Origin: Niallia taxi
Lineage (GTDB): Bacteria; Bacillota; Bacilli; Bacillales; Cytobacillaceae
NCBI RefSeq assembly: GCF_004005475.1
Contig: NZ_RZTZ01000004.1
Span: 124,001-188,000, forward strand
Direction: 5' to 3'
Length of the DNA: 64,000 bases
Of the stretch, positions 27,936-37,000 are shown piece after piece. Position numbers and translations under genes: made by a program. Position 1 is the first letter of the stretch. Each line of letters begins with the position of its first letter. The notes below the pieces were generated by a model. That model searched no databases, was not told where the DNA came from, and saw nothing but the letters and a program-made list of their open reading frames with translations.

Positions 27936-28478
27936 CTATAAAAATTTATTAAGAGTAAAATCGCACCAGTCTATCGCTGCCTTGGTAGTTCTTTTTCCAT
28001 AATCCAATGTACACAGCCAATATAATGAATCTTCATCATTATCTTTGTGATTAATAATAGCCTGTTCAATAGATATATAAGTTTGATAGCGTTCTTCAAG
28101 TTCTTGCTTATCATTCTCTAGATGCAACACCTTTTTTTCTCGATCCTGATAGCGGCCAAAAAATAATTTAAGCAAAACTTCATTTCGTTCAGTTGGTAAT
28201 TGTTCAATTGGCTTCTCCAACCAATCCTTTAATACCTCTAATCCCTTTGATGTCAAATAATACTCATTACTATCAGGTTTTCCATGACCAGATGAAGTAC
28301 ACACCTCTGCTAATTCATCTTGGGCAATTAACTTTAGAGATGGATAAATTTTCCCATAACTAATTTTCCAAAAATGATTTAAGCTCTCGTCAATTAGCTG
28401 TTTAATAGCATAACCAGATTTACATTCAGTAGTTAATATTCCTAATATTGCATATGTAGTAGCGTTATAACTTTTCAA
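27936..28478 (-). CDS. PadR family transcriptional regulator
   Basis: The 180-residue protein begins with the PadR winged helix (YAILGILTTECKSGYAIKQLI, KISYGKIYPSLKLI) and has a C-terminal coiled-coil dimerisation domain (Vir_C_2-like). PadR proteins repress detoxification genes in response to phenolic or other compounds. It probably controls itself and the following DUF4188 gene through the palindrome just upstream. Confidence 0.85.
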   Translation of the reverse strand: MKSYNATTYAILGILTTECKSGYAIKQLIDESLNHFWKISYGKIYPSLKLIAQDELAEVCTSSGHGKPDSNEYYLTSKGLEVLKDWLEKPIEQLPTERNEVLLKLFFGRYQDREKKVLHLENDKQELEERYQTYISIEQAIINHKDNDEDSLYWLCTLDYGKRTTKAAIDWCDFTLNKFL

Positions 28479-28815
28479 AAATTTTTCAACACCTATCTAA
28501 AAGATGTATATCATTTAGATATATGATAATAAACACCAACAAAAAACACGAGTTAATTTTCTGAATAAATTGAAATTTAATTAAAAGAGGGTTGGATTTA
28601 ATTTTTAGAGATATTCTAATTCCTTTTAAGGAAAATCAACAGGTCGTGAGATTGGTATGCAAATAAGGCGATAAAAAAGATTTAATTTTCTAAAGTAAGT
28701 AGTTCAGTTTGAGGTACAAACAATTTTTTAGTGGTTTTTGAATGCATTTTGATACATCAATTCAGACACCTTTTTGCACTGAAATATTGGCTTGCGAATT
28801 TGCCTATGAAATTTA
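28479..28815. other. intergenic between PadR and the next small gene
   Basis: Contains the PadR operator candidate near 28509-28528 and otherwise AT-rich sequence. A plus-strand frame near 28731 runs through a terminator and is not credible. Confidence 0.5.
28509..28528. promoter_or_regulatory. PadR operator candidate
   Basis: TATCAT and ATGATA arms are separated by eight AT-rich bases, 30 bases upstream of the PadR start and overlapping the expected -10 region. Position and symmetry suggest autoregulation. Confidence 0.45.
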
Positions 28816-28856
28816 CAAAAATAGCCGTAACGATTTTAGATATTCGTTACGGCTAT
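28816..28856 (-). terminator. Rho-independent terminator
   Basis: A perfect 12-bp stem (ATAGCCGTAACG/CGTTACGGCTAT) with a 12-base loop is followed on the minus strand by a T-run. It lies just after the small leftward gene. Confidence 0.8.
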
Positions 28857-28888
28857 AACTTTAAATTTAATTTCTCTTATATTTTGTA

Positions 28889-29080
28889 TTATGAAGCAAC
28901 CTCAAATTTCAAGGAGTTTCGATTTACTGTGATATATTCACCTGTTGTTTTATTCATTACTTGAGACACTTCCTTGGTATGCGTTATCTCAAACCAATCA
29001 TTTTGTATATCCACCAGTAATTTTACTTCAACATTACTTTCCTCATATTTGACACAACTATAATATAATTTCGTCATCAT
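28889..29080 (-). CDS. small protein of unknown function (about 63 aa)
   Basis: The frame starts at an ATG six bases after AAGGA and ends just before a strong terminator, both of which support a real gene. The product is short and soluble-looking (KLLVDIQNDWFEITHTKEVS) with a beta-rich pattern and no membrane segment. I do not recognise a family. Confidence 0.5.
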   Translation of the reverse strand: MMTKLYYSCVKYEESNVEVKLLVDIQNDWFEITHTKEVSQVMNKTTGEYITVNRNSLKFEVAS

Positions 29081-29334
29081 CGTCATTCCTTTCTTTAATG
29101 ATTAATAAGTCAATGCTTCAACAGTTTCTTAACTTAATTATAAGGTGTTTTTCTAAATGAAGAAATTCCCTTGCGAAATATACTTAAGATAACGCTGGAT
29201 ACTTCTTTAAAAAGGAATTATATCCAATAAATAGGAAGTAACTGTTATTATATTAAAGGTGGTTGCTTTTCTATCTAGGTGGGGGGGTGGAGAAGGTTAA
29301 GGCCTTTAGTTTAGTTATTGAAAGGGTGAATATA

Positions 29335-30132
29335 ATGGAGATTTGGGACGTCGAATCAAGACAATACAGATTGGATGATTTGTTAGAAGAAGATATACAA
29401 TTGGCAGAAGCTTATTTTGGCGTTAAATTACCTGATGACTATATTAAATTATTAAAAATACAAAACGGTGGAACACTTATATATAATGCACTCCCAATAG
29501 CTTTTAAAAGATGGGATGGAGATGACTATGTAGAAATAGATAATCTTCGTGGAATAAAAAGAGATAAAGGGATTATGGAAACAGGATATTTCAAACAGGA
29601 ATGGGGGATTAGTAAAAGAAATATTATTCTAATCAGTGGGAATGGTCATAGTTGGTTTGCCCTAGACTACAATCATGGCGAAGAACCAAAGATTATATAT
29701 ATTGAAACAGATACAGAAAGAATCACACAAATATATGATACTTTTCAAGAATTCATCAACCACTTATACGTACATGAGCATGATGAAGATGAAGGCTTGA
29801 GAACAACTCCACTTCCAACAATTGAGGACGCTAGAAAGTTAATTAATAGTACAGAAGAGGATGATATTATAGAGGGTTTTGATGTATTTAATTCGTTTAT
29901 ATATGATAAAATTATCCATGAGGAATATTTTGGTTATGTATTGAATTTTATAAAAAGTGGAAATGAACATTTAAAAGATTATGCAGCAGAAGCGGTATGG
30001 AGAGTAGTAACTGCACAATACCCAATAGATAAATCTTTAATTCAGAAAGTTATTGTTGAACTTAAAAATGATAAAGATCCTACCATTCAATATTTTCTTG
30101 AAGAAATAGAAGAAATTATAAACTCTATTTGA
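29335..30132 (+). CDS. SMI1/KNR4 (SUKH) family protein with helical-repeat tail
   Basis: The 265-residue protein starts at an ATG after AAAGGGTGA, beginning MEIWDVES. The first 150 residues are a SUKH domain (LPDDYIKLLKIQNGG; NIILISGNGHSWFALDYN). The last 80 residues form two or more HEAT-like helices (LKDYAAEAVWRVV...). SUKH proteins are mostly immunity proteins against polymorphic toxins; no toxin gene is beside this one. A paralogue follows 130 bases downstream. Confidence 0.8.
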   Translation: MEIWDVESRQYRLDDLLEEDIQLAEAYFGVKLPDDYIKLLKIQNGGTLIYNALPIAFKRWDGDDYVEIDNLRGIKRDKGIMETGYFKQEWGISKRNIILISGNGHSWFALDYNHGEEPKIIYIETDTERITQIYDTFQEFINHLYVHEHDEDEGLRTTPLPTIEDARKLINSTEEDDIIEGFDVFNSFIYDKIIHEEYFGYVLNFIKSGNEHLKDYAAEAVWRVVTAQYPIDKSLIQKVIVELKNDKDPTIQYFLEEIEEIINSI

Positions 30133-30264
30133 GGGTTATGGGCTTTCTTAAATAACAGTTGGCTCTTTTCTTATGTAACAATCTTGGTAGCCTACCTGTA
30201 ATAAATAAAAGTTTGCTGCAAATTGTAATAAAATTTAAATTAAAAAGTATTGGTAGGGATTCTA

Positions 30265-31089
30265 TTGGAATTTTGGAATTATAAATTAAAAGACGACCCA
30301 TATAAATTACAAAACATTAATAAAAAAGATATAGAACTAGCTGAAAAAGCTTTCCATATCAAATTACCTCAGGCTTACATTGATCTACTAATAGAACAAA
30401 ATGGCGGCTGTTTAAAAAATACTTATTTACCAGTAAATTTTAAAAATTGGGCAGATAACCATATACTTTTTGATTATTTATTAGGAATTAAGAAAGACAA
30501 AGGTATCATGGAATCAAATTACTTACTCAAAGAGTGGGGAGTTAAAGAAAAAAATCTTATTATAATCAGTGGGGATGGTCATTTCTTTATAGCCCTTGAT
30601 TATAGAACTAATGAAGAGAAACCTACAATCGTGTACATTGATACGACTGAAAATCAGATAACTAAAATCTATGAAGATTTTTCAACAATGGTGAATAGTT
30701 TATATGAAGAAGAAGATTTAGAGAACCAGGAAGACATAGAAGAAATAGAAGAACTAAGAAAACACCTACAGAATTCTAAAAAAAAATCCATTGAACTAAT
30801 GGAAAGCATGGATAATGATGACATAGTAGAAGGTATTCATATGTACGTTGGTGCAACTGCAGGTTTTATACAAGAAGATTATGTATTTATAGAAAAACTT
30901 TTGAAATTTATCCAGCATTCTAATGAGGATATACGCTTAGCTGCTGCTGAATGTTTATGGCGTTCCATAAGTAGTGGTAATATCAAAGAAAATAAAGTAA
31001 TTAGTTTAGTATTGGATATATTCAAAAATGAAAACCATCCAGATATTAAGTATTTTTATGATGATATAATTGAAAACCAAGCAAAATAA
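30265..31089 (+). CDS. SMI1/KNR4 (SUKH) family protein, paralogue
   Basis: The 274-residue protein is a diverged copy of the preceding gene along its whole length, with LPQAYIDLLIEQNGG, GIKKDKGIMES, NLIIISGDGHFFIALDY and the tail IRLAAAECLWRSI. I place the start at a TTG preceded by GGTAGGGA, since it aligns with the paralogue (MEFWNYK against MEIWDVE); a TTG 15 bases upstream is less likely. An acidic coiled insertion (residues about 150-180) is extra. It is probably an orphan immunity gene. Confidence 0.75.
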   Translation: MEFWNYKLKDDPYKLQNINKKDIELAEKAFHIKLPQAYIDLLIEQNGGCLKNTYLPVNFKNWADNHILFDYLLGIKKDKGIMESNYLLKEWGVKEKNLIIISGDGHFFIALDYRTNEEKPTIVYIDTTENQITKIYEDFSTMVNSLYEEEDLENQEDIEEIEELRKHLQNSKKKSIELMESMDNDDIVEGIHMYVGATAGFIQEDYVFIEKLLKFIQHSNEDIRLAAAECLWRSISSGNIKENKVISLVLDIFKNENHPDIKYFYDDIIENQAK

Positions 31090-31125
31090 AGGACTCATTA
31101 TGAATATTGGGAAGAGTAACATTAG

Positions 31126-31278
31126 AGCTTTAAATTCAGTGAGAAATTTTCTTCTAGTCCTGGTCATATTAGTATGCCTTATAACCGAGTAATATATAAT
31201 AGACTTCCGAATTTAGTGGTAAACATCGCTACTAATGGGCCTCAAGGTCCATGCTTTGCCAACCAGCAAACCAGATGA
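31126..31278 (+). pseudogene. protein-like fragment after the SUKH genes
   Basis: An open stretch of 50 codons without a start reads SSSPGHISMPYNRVIYNRLP and then NLVVNIATNGPQGPCFAN before a stop. The composition looks like real coding, possibly the tail of a displaced toxin cassette, but I cannot match it to a toxin family. The other frame gives a 30-residue hydrophobic peptide. Confidence 0.25.
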
Positions 31279-31306
31279 CAAAGATAACAAAGATCTCTGG
31301 TTTGCT
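31265..31306. repeat. 11-bp inverted repeat
   Basis: AGCAAACCAGA and TCTGGTTTGCT are perfect complements around a 20-base loop. There is no T-run. The remaining sequence to 31469 holds no gene I can support. Confidence 0.5.
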
Positions 31307-31469
31307 AGCTAGGGCTAGGGCAAGCTTGTATAGCAGCTTCTCCTAGTAATATTGCTAGTAGGATCTTTATACCGATTAGCAGTATGCCCTGATTTAGTAA
31401 TATGCCGACTGGACCTTATTTTTTTGTCCAGTTAAGTGTAGCTCCTTCAACACATATAATTAAATGGCA

Positions 31470-31760
31470 TCATTTTGCTAGTACATCTTGATACTCTTCT
31501 TTACTTTCAAGAACACTTTTTGCGTAAGGACATACAGGAATAATATATAAGTTTTCCTCTCTTGCATATTCAGCTAGCTTATTTACTAATTCTTTGCCTA
31601 ATCCACGACCATTATGTCCGTCGTATACAACTGTATGGTTTACAATAATTAAATTCCTTCCATCTACATCTTTTCCACTTGGTATAAATTGAATTCTTGC
31701 AATAACTTCATTAGATTCCTCAATATAGAATTCATTCTTGTTCATTTTAATCTCAGCCAT
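31470..31760 (-). CDS. small GNAT-fold acetyltransferase (YjdJ-like)
   Basis: The 96-residue protein is of the short COG2388 type, with the acetyl-CoA loop in VYDGHNGRGLGKELVNKLAEYARE and the C-terminal IIPVCPYAKSVLE strand containing the conserved cysteine. It lies directly downstream of a mono-cluster ferredoxin-like gene, the same order as yjdI-yjdJ in enterobacteria, so the two may work together in an undefined reaction. The start follows AGGAGAATGAGG. Confidence 0.75.
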   Translation of the reverse strand: MAEIKMNKNEFYIEESNEVIARIQFIPSGKDVDGRNLIIVNHTVVYDGHNGRGLGKELVNKLAEYAREENLYIIPVCPYAKSVLESKEEYQDVLAK

Positions 31761-31791
31761 TTCCTCATTCTCCTAACTTTCTAGTTTTGTT

Positions 31792-32007
31792 TTATTTTTG
31801 CTCGTAAGTAAGTGCTCTGCTTGGGCAAAGATCAATCACTTCCATGATTTTTTCATCTGTTGCATTCTGTGGTGATACCCAAGGTCTTTTCTGAGTATTG
31901 AATACACTTGGCAATCCCTTTACACATTCTGCTGCATGTTTGCAATTATTGGGTTTCCAATATATTATGATATCTTCAGAATCATAAGTTTTAATTTTTT
32001 CGCTTAT
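31792..32007 (-). CDS. (4Fe-4S) mono-cluster ferredoxin-like protein (YjdI/Fer4_19), non-canonical start
   Basis: The 71-residue frame has YjdI landmarks: YWKPNNCKHAAECVKGLPSV, FNTQKRPWV and a terminal IDLCPSRALTY. Three cysteines match the family's cluster ligands; the usual CPSGAL has Arg for Gly. A strong AAGGAGG lies five bases before ATA, but no ATG, GTG or TTG is in frame, so it starts at ATA (or ATT one codon earlier) or has lost its start by mutation. The YjdJ-like gene follows. Confidence 0.65.
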   Translation of the reverse strand: MSEKIKTYDSEDIIIYWKPNNCKHAAECVKGLPSVFNTQKRPWVSPQNATDEKIMEVIDLCPSRALTYEQK

Positions 32008-32236
32008 AATATCCTCCTTCTAATAGTTCCATGGCCATAATATTGAAATATTCTTAATTCATTCTTAATCGATTTTTTACAAATCTGTATGATAAGTTTC
32101 TACCAACAAACGAGCTACTTAGTAGCAACATTACAAATTTTTGAAAAACAATATTAATTTAATAGTACTATATGTTAGAAGGAATCTCCAATTCGAGACT
32201 TGTTATTTGAAAATAAATAATAAAAATGGTTATTAA

Positions 32237-32629
32237 CGCATCGGTATTAGTAAAGAAAAGATATTTGTAATTCCTCTTGATAATAGGGAAGAGAAGCATA
32301 AAGTTTTTGCTAGTTTACATCTTTCAGATGGGACTTCGTTGATTAATATAGGAGCAGCACTTGCGACTGCAATTTAAGTGGTATGTGCTAGTATTGGATT
32401 AAGTTGGCGTGGGGACCTATTTATTGGGGGCTGTTAGGAGCGGTTGCTGGATATTGATAGGTTTTGCCATTCGCCTTTTTACGGAGTAATTTTAAAAAAG
32501 AGAAGAAGACTGCTTAAAGGATTTCATTCTGAATTAATTGTTATAGTTGACTGTGATGAATCTCAAGGAGAGCTAGTGGAGAATATTTTGTTTCATCACT
32601 TTGCTCTAGGAGAAGCAAAAGTAAAATGA
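32237..32629 (+). pseudogene. broken small membrane protein
   Basis: The first part reads KIFVIPLDNREEKHKVFASL and then LSDGTSLINIGAALATAI before a stop. After a frame change there is a hydrophobic WGAVAGY/IGFAIRLF-like part, and a last frame gives LKKRRRLLKGFHSELIVIV to a normal stop. Joined, this is one protein of about 130 residues with a glycine-rich membrane segment, split by at least two frameshifts and lacking a start. I do not recognise the family. Confidence 0.5.
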
Positions 32630-32940
32630 TAACTAATTATATGCAAAACAACGAGTATTCTCTAATAAGGCTGAATGCTTTTTTTCGTAAATTTCTTCAG
32701 CAACTATAAAGAGTGTCATACTTGTAGTAAAGAATTTGAAGAGATAAAGGCTGTAATTGAGCGATACTAAAAGGTAAATAATATTTTCTTCTTTCTAAAC
32801 ATAGTTTATGTTTTTAAATTACAGCAACTCACTATTTCTTAATTTCTATAGAATGCCCATTGGAAAAAAATGAAACATATTTTTATAAATATTTTTTTAA
32901 GGGGGATAATATCAACAGTTATAAAACTGGAGGTATTATT
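32630..32940. other. intergenic upstream of the DUF3231 gene
   Basis: A short CHTCSKEFEEIKAVIERY frame near 32718-32770 looks like a leftover coding fragment. No other gene, promoter or hairpin is clear. Confidence 0.35.
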
Positions 32941-33939
32941 ATGGAAACTCATCATATTCGTTTAACTTCATCTGAAGTAGGTAGTTTATGGGCAAACTAT
33001 ATGGCGGATTCTATGTTTGTATGTGTTTATCAATATTATTTAGCGAAGGTCGAAGATTCGGAAATCAAGAAAGTGTTAGAGCATGCCTTAGATTTAGCTC
33101 AACAGCATGTGCAGGTTGTTACAAAAATATTTAAAGAAGAAGGTCATGCTATCCCTCTTGGTTTTACTGAAAACGATGTGAATGTGAAGGCTCCAAGGCT
33201 TTTTTCCGATGCGTTCTTTTTATTCTTTACTAAACAAATGACTAAAGGGGCCTTAGTGACATACGGAGCTATGTTGCCTCATACCTTTCGTAATGACATT
33301 CGGGAACATTTTATGTCTTGTATCTCTTCTGCAATGGAATTGTTAAATGATACTACGAACGTACTTCTTTCAAAGGGAATAGAAGTAAGGTCTCCTTATA
33401 TTCCCTATCTTCAGGAAGTGGATATGGTTGAAAAACAGCACTTTTTAGCTGGTTGGTGGGGTAAACAAAGGCCACTGATTGCCGCAGAGATCACTCACCT
33501 CTTCTCTAATATACAAACAAACCATATGGGTTCAGCCGTAATAACTGGGTTTGCTCAAGTTGTAAAAGCAAAAGATGTCCAAAATTATTTCATAAGGGGG
33601 AAAGAAATATCAAAGAAACAAATTGAGGTCTTTAGTAAATACCTACATGAAAATGACCTTCCTGCACCTGTAACTTGGGATGCACAAGTACAGGACATAA
33701 CGGAATCTCCTTTTTCCGATAAAATAATGCTATATATCATTTCCTTGATGAATGCTGCAGGTATGGGAAACTACGGAGCTGCAATTTCTGCCAGTCCAAG
33801 ACGTGATATTGGTGCTGTTTATGTTCGACTACTAGGTGAGATTGGACTCTATGCAGAGGACGGTATAAATCTCCAAATTAAGCATGCTTGGCTGGAAAGA
33901 CCTCCCCATGCAGCTGACAGAGAAAAGTTAATGAAATAA
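32941..33939 (+). CDS. DUF3231 family protein
   Basis: The 332-residue protein consists of two copies of the DUF3231 ferritin-like helical unit, roughly residues 5-165 and 180-330. The pattern LTSSEVGSLWANYMADSM and GFTENDVNVKAPRLFSD in the first copy echoes AAEITHLFSNIQ and WDAQVQDITESPFSDK in the second. The family is common in Bacillus and often sporulation-linked, with no known activity. The start follows GGAGGTATT; a longer reading upstream has no ribosome binding site. A broken relative lies at 40.8-41.1 kb. Confidence 0.8.
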   Translation: METHHIRLTSSEVGSLWANYMADSMFVCVYQYYLAKVEDSEIKKVLEHALDLAQQHVQVVTKIFKEEGHAIPLGFTENDVNVKAPRLFSDAFFLFFTKQMTKGALVTYGAMLPHTFRNDIREHFMSCISSAMELLNDTTNVLLSKGIEVRSPYIPYLQEVDMVEKQHFLAGWWGKQRPLIAAEITHLFSNIQTNHMGSAVITGFAQVVKAKDVQNYFIRGKEISKKQIEVFSKYLHENDLPAPVTWDAQVQDITESPFSDKIMLYIISLMNAAGMGNYGAAISASPRRDIGAVYVRLLGEIGLYAEDGINLQIKHAWLERPPHAADREKLMK

Positions 33940-34096
33940 AGAGCAAAAGATGAATTAAGATCGGAAAGATGTAATGGCAATTATAATAAGCTGAATAGCC
34001 ATTTGCTTTTCACCGAAAATGTGAAACCAAGATTAAAAAAGTACAAGGGGAATAAAAGATATTTAGGCATTGAGTTCACCATTCTTTGTAAATCAC

Positions 34097-34145
34097 CTAA
34101 TAAAAAAGGATGACCGTTAGTACAACGGTACATCTCTTTTTATTA
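34097..34145. terminator. terminator, probably for the DUF3231 gene
   Basis: AATAAAAAAGGATG-CCGTT pairs with AACGG-CATCTCTTTTTATT across a five-base loop, with A and T runs on both sides. Confidence 0.65.
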
Positions 34146-34343
34146 GTTAAATGCCTTCCCTTTAAAGAGTAAAAGGAATAATATATTTCTCTAGCTACAT
34201 TAGCAGAAAATCTACAAAATAAATTAGCAAAGTTAAGATTTAAAATAGCTAAAAACTATTTAGAAGTGAAGCTGTAATTGTTTTCAAAGTCTAAAATGTT
34301 CTAAAAAGACATATATCCTAAATTTCAGTTGGTTTTGTAGAAA

Positions 34344-34376
34344 AGATAGAGTATTATGCTCTGTCTTTTTTTTATT
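34344..34376 (+). terminator. terminator upstream of the frl operon
   Basis: AGATAGAG pairs with CTCTGTCT (one G-U pair) around a seven-base loop and is followed by a long T-run. Confidence 0.6.
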
Positions 34377-34429
34377 TTGGTAGAAAAGTAGGGAATATTT
34401 ACAGTTTAGTATAAATTTTCAGAATTTAA

Positions 34430-34477
34430 TTGACAGGAAAAGCGCAAGGTATTATTATAACGTTATATAACGTTATA
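34430..34477 (+). promoter_or_regulatory. frl promoter with two overlapping operators
   Basis: TTGACA (34430-34435) and TATTAT (34453-34458) are 17 bases apart. Overlapping the -10 and start region are two copies of the perfect palindrome TATAACGTTATA (34456-34467 and 34466-34477), ten bases apart, so on the same helix face. A repressor bound here would block polymerase. The GntR gene at the end of the cluster is the natural candidate. A leader of about 200 bases follows. Confidence 0.7.
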
Positions 34478-34680
34478 TAAAAAACAAAAAGAAAAATCCA
34501 TTGGAGATGGCAGGTTTACTCGTTTATTTTATAAGAAGCTTATGAATAAGATAATGATCAGTTAGAGGATGGCTGGAAAAAATGCAGGAGAATAATCCTT
34601 ATATTTTTCTTTTTAATTATTTGAATATTTAATCTTATTAGAAAAGGATATAAAACTATTATTTAAATGGGGGAGAAATT

Positions 34681-35508
34681 ATGAAGAAGCTTCTTAAAAA
34701 AATGACAACATTAGTATTGGCAGGTACAACAATACTGGCTTTAGCAGCATGTGGATCTTCATCAACGACAAGCTCGGATGGACCAGCCGACAGTCTGGAT
34801 GACTTACAAAAACGAGGAAAGATTGTAGTCGGTACCATGGCAGCAACTCCCCCTTATGAATATCATCTCGTAGAAAATGGAGAAGACAAAATTGTCGGCT
34901 CAGATATTAAACTGCTGGATGAGGTCGCGAAGGATTTAGGGGTCGATTATGAGATTAAGGATATGGACTTTGACGGGTTACTTGTTGCCCTGCAAAGCGG
35001 AAAGATTGACATGATTATATCTGCAATGAGTCCGACAGAGGAAAGGGAAAAGAATGCGGATTTTACAGATGTTTACTATAAAGGGCGTAATGTCATGATG
35101 ATTAGAAAAGAAGATGTAGACAAGTACAAGACAGCTGAGAGTCTAGCAGATAAGAAGATAGGTGCTATTAAAACATCTGTTCAACAAACAATCTTAGAAA
35201 GCGAACTCCCAAAAGCAACTCTTAAGCTTTTAGGAAAATCAACAGAACTGTCCCTCGATTTAGCTAATAAAAAGGTGGATGCTGTGTTAGTCGACATCCC
35301 TACAGCTACACTGCTTGCTAAGGCAAACAGCAGTATTGTTGCGAGTGATATCTACTATGAAGATCCTTCTGCTGGTGCAGCCATTGCCATGCCGAACGGT
35401 ACAAACGAAGAAATAATGGAAACTATCAATGGAACAATTAAGAGAATTAAACCAGATTATGAAGAATGGTTGAAAAATGCAATGGACGGTGTAGAGCTGG
35501 AAGATTAA
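34681..35508 (+). CDS. polar amino-acid type substrate-binding lipoprotein of the frl operon
   Basis: The 275-residue precursor has a lipobox (LALAAC) and the family 3 solute-binding fold (GSDIKLLDEVAKDLGVDYE, ISAMSPTEEREKNADFTDVYY). In context it should bind fructose-amino acids (Amadori compounds) outside the cell. B. subtilis frl uses a sugar-type binding protein instead, so this operon has recruited an amino-acid transporter. The start follows GGGGGAGAA. A stable hairpin separates it from the permease. Confidence 0.8.
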   Translation: MKKLLKKMTTLVLAGTTILALAACGSSSTTSSDGPADSLDDLQKRGKIVVGTMAATPPYEYHLVENGEDKIVGSDIKLLDEVAKDLGVDYEIKDMDFDGLLVALQSGKIDMIISAMSPTEEREKNADFTDVYYKGRNVMMIRKEDVDKYKTAESLADKKIGAIKTSVQQTILESELPKATLKLLGKSTELSLDLANKKVDAVLVDIPTATLLAKANSSIVASDIYYEDPSAGAAIAMPNGTNEEIMETINGTIKRIKPDYEEWLKNAMDGVELED

Positions 35509-35530
35509 TTGTTTCTGTTTAATCCAAATG

Positions 35531-35574
35531 GATAAAGGCAGCTTCTGCTTATCCGGCTGTTAGCTGCCTTTATC
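35531..35574. repeat. intercistronic 12-bp hairpin
   Basis: GATAAAGGCAGC and GCTGCCTTTATC are perfect arms around a 20-base loop between the binding-protein and permease genes. There is no T-run. Such hairpins often stabilise the upstream message so that binding protein is made in excess of the membrane parts. Confidence 0.6.
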
Positions 35575-35615
35575 ATAATACATGCAGACCGTGTTTCGTG
35601 ATAAGGGGGAATAAA

Positions 35616-36278
35616 ATGAACTTTTCATTTTTCGGAGATTACTATCAGTTCTTTTTGACAGGTGCATATATCACAATCTTCCTTGCCATCATTGCAGTAT
35701 TATTGGGCAGCATTTTAGGAGTAGGCCTGACCTTGTTAAGGCGTTCAAGATTTCTAATCTTAAAGTGGGTCGGAGATATATACGTGGAGTTTATCAGGGG
35801 GACACCACTACTTGCGCAAATTTACATCATCTACATAGGAGTGCCACTTTTGTTTGTCGGCTTTGATATACCAGATCTGGCGGTAGGTGCCATTGCACTG
35901 TCTATGAATGCAGCTGCATATATTTCGGAGACAATTCGATCTGGGATAGATGCAGTGAGCTCAGGTCAGATGGAAGCAGCAAGAAGTCTAGGCATGAATC
36001 AAAGGCAGGCGATGTTTGACATTATACTTCCGCAAGCATTTAAAAATATCTTACCAGCACTTGGAAATCAATTTATCGGTAGTATTAAAGATTCCTCTAT
36101 AGTGTCTATTATAGGTGTCGCAGAATTAATGTATAAGACAACCATTGTCAGAGGAAATACAGCCTTAGGATTGGAACCGATTATCATTGCTTCTGCAGGT
36201 TATTTAGTTATGACTTTTACATTGTCAAGAATACTGGCAGTAGTTGAAAGGAGGCTGAAAACAAGTGATAGGCGTTAA
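35616..36278 (+). CDS. amino-acid type ABC transporter permease
   Basis: The 220-residue His/Glu-type permease has the [22 protein letters not shown] segment in the first half and the ATPase-contact EAA loop ([21 protein letters not shown]). The start is set at the ATG after AAGGGGGAA; the longer frame has no ribosome binding site. Its end overlaps the ATPase gene by 14 bases. Confidence 0.85.
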   Translation: MNFSFFGDYYQFFLTGAYITIFLAIIAVLLGSILGVGLTLLRRSRFLILKWVGDIYVEFIRGTPLLAQIYIIYIGVPLLFVGFDIPDLAVGAIALSMNAAAYISETIRSGIDAVSSGQMEAARSLGMNQRQAMFDIILPQAFKNILPALGNQFIGSIKDSSIVSIIGVAELMYKTTIVRGNTALGLEPIIIASAGYLVMTFTLSRILAVVERRLKTSDRR

Positions 36279-36987
36279 AGACTTGCGTAAAAGCTACGGG
36301 GAAAGTGAAGTGCTTAAGGGTATTGATGTCACGATTAAGAAGGGGGAGGTCGTTGTTATTATTGGTCCTTCTGGTTCTGGAAAAAGCACCTTTTTACGAT
36401 GTTTGAATTTGCTTGAAATACCAACTGGCGGCCACATCTTTGTAAACGAACAAGACATTACCAGTAAGGATGTCAACATTGACAAGATAAGGGAAAAGAT
36501 GGGGATGGTTTTTCAACAGTTCAACCTTTTCCCCCATAAGACTGTCTGCCAGAACATTTGCCACGCACCAATCCGAGTAAAGGGCATGAAGGCAGTGGAG
36601 GCTAAGGAATTGGCAAGCGGATTGTTAAAAAAGGTGGGGCTGCTGGAAAAGATAGATGTTTATCCCTCCTCACTTTCAGGCGGTCAGCAGCAACGGATTG
36701 CCATTGCCAGAGCATTGGCTATGCAGCCAGAAGTAATGTTGTTTGACGAACCGACATCTGCTTTAGACCCAGAAATGGTCGGAGAGGTACTTGCTGTCAT
36801 GAAGGACCTTGCTAAGGAAGGGATGACAATGGTAGTTGTGACACATGAAATGGGCTTCGCCAAAGAGGTAGGGGACCGGATCTTATTTATCGATCAAGGA
36901 AAAATCATGGAGGAAAACAATCCAAAAGATTTTTTTGAGAATCCACAGCATCCAAGAACAATTGACTTTCTATCAAAAGTTCTTTAA
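36265..36987 (+). CDS. amino-acid type ABC transporter ATPase
   Basis: The 240-residue ATPase starts with GTG after GGAGGCTG within the permease gene. Walker [11 protein letters not shown]-loop VFQQFNLF, signature LSGGQQQR, Walker [11 protein letters not shown] and switch VTHEM are all intact. Together with the preceding two genes it forms a complete importer for the fructosamine pathway. Confidence 0.9.
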   Translation: MIGVKDLRKSYGESEVLKGIDVTIKKGEVVVIIGPSGSGKSTFLRCLNLLEIPTGGHIFVNEQDITSKDVNIDKIREKMGMVFQQFNLFPHKTVCQNICHAPIRVKGMKAVEAKELASGLLKKVGLLEKIDVYPSSLSGGQQQRIAIARALAMQPEVMLFDEPTSALDPEMVGEVLAVMKDLAKEGMTMVVVTHEMGFAKEVGDRILFIDQGKIMEENNPKDFFENPQHPRTIDFLSKVL

Positions 36988-37000
36988 AGGAGGTAAGCCT

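Larger units (their letters stand above)
33940..34429. other. intergenic with two terminators
   Basis: Apart from the two hairpins listed separately I see nothing that supports a gene here. Confidence 0.5.

Noticed and set aside
34500-34680. Leader peptide (MAGLLVYFIRSL) in the frl leader
   Set aside because: The ATG abuts the only purine-rich sequence, leaving no workable spacing, and there is no attenuator pair of hairpins.
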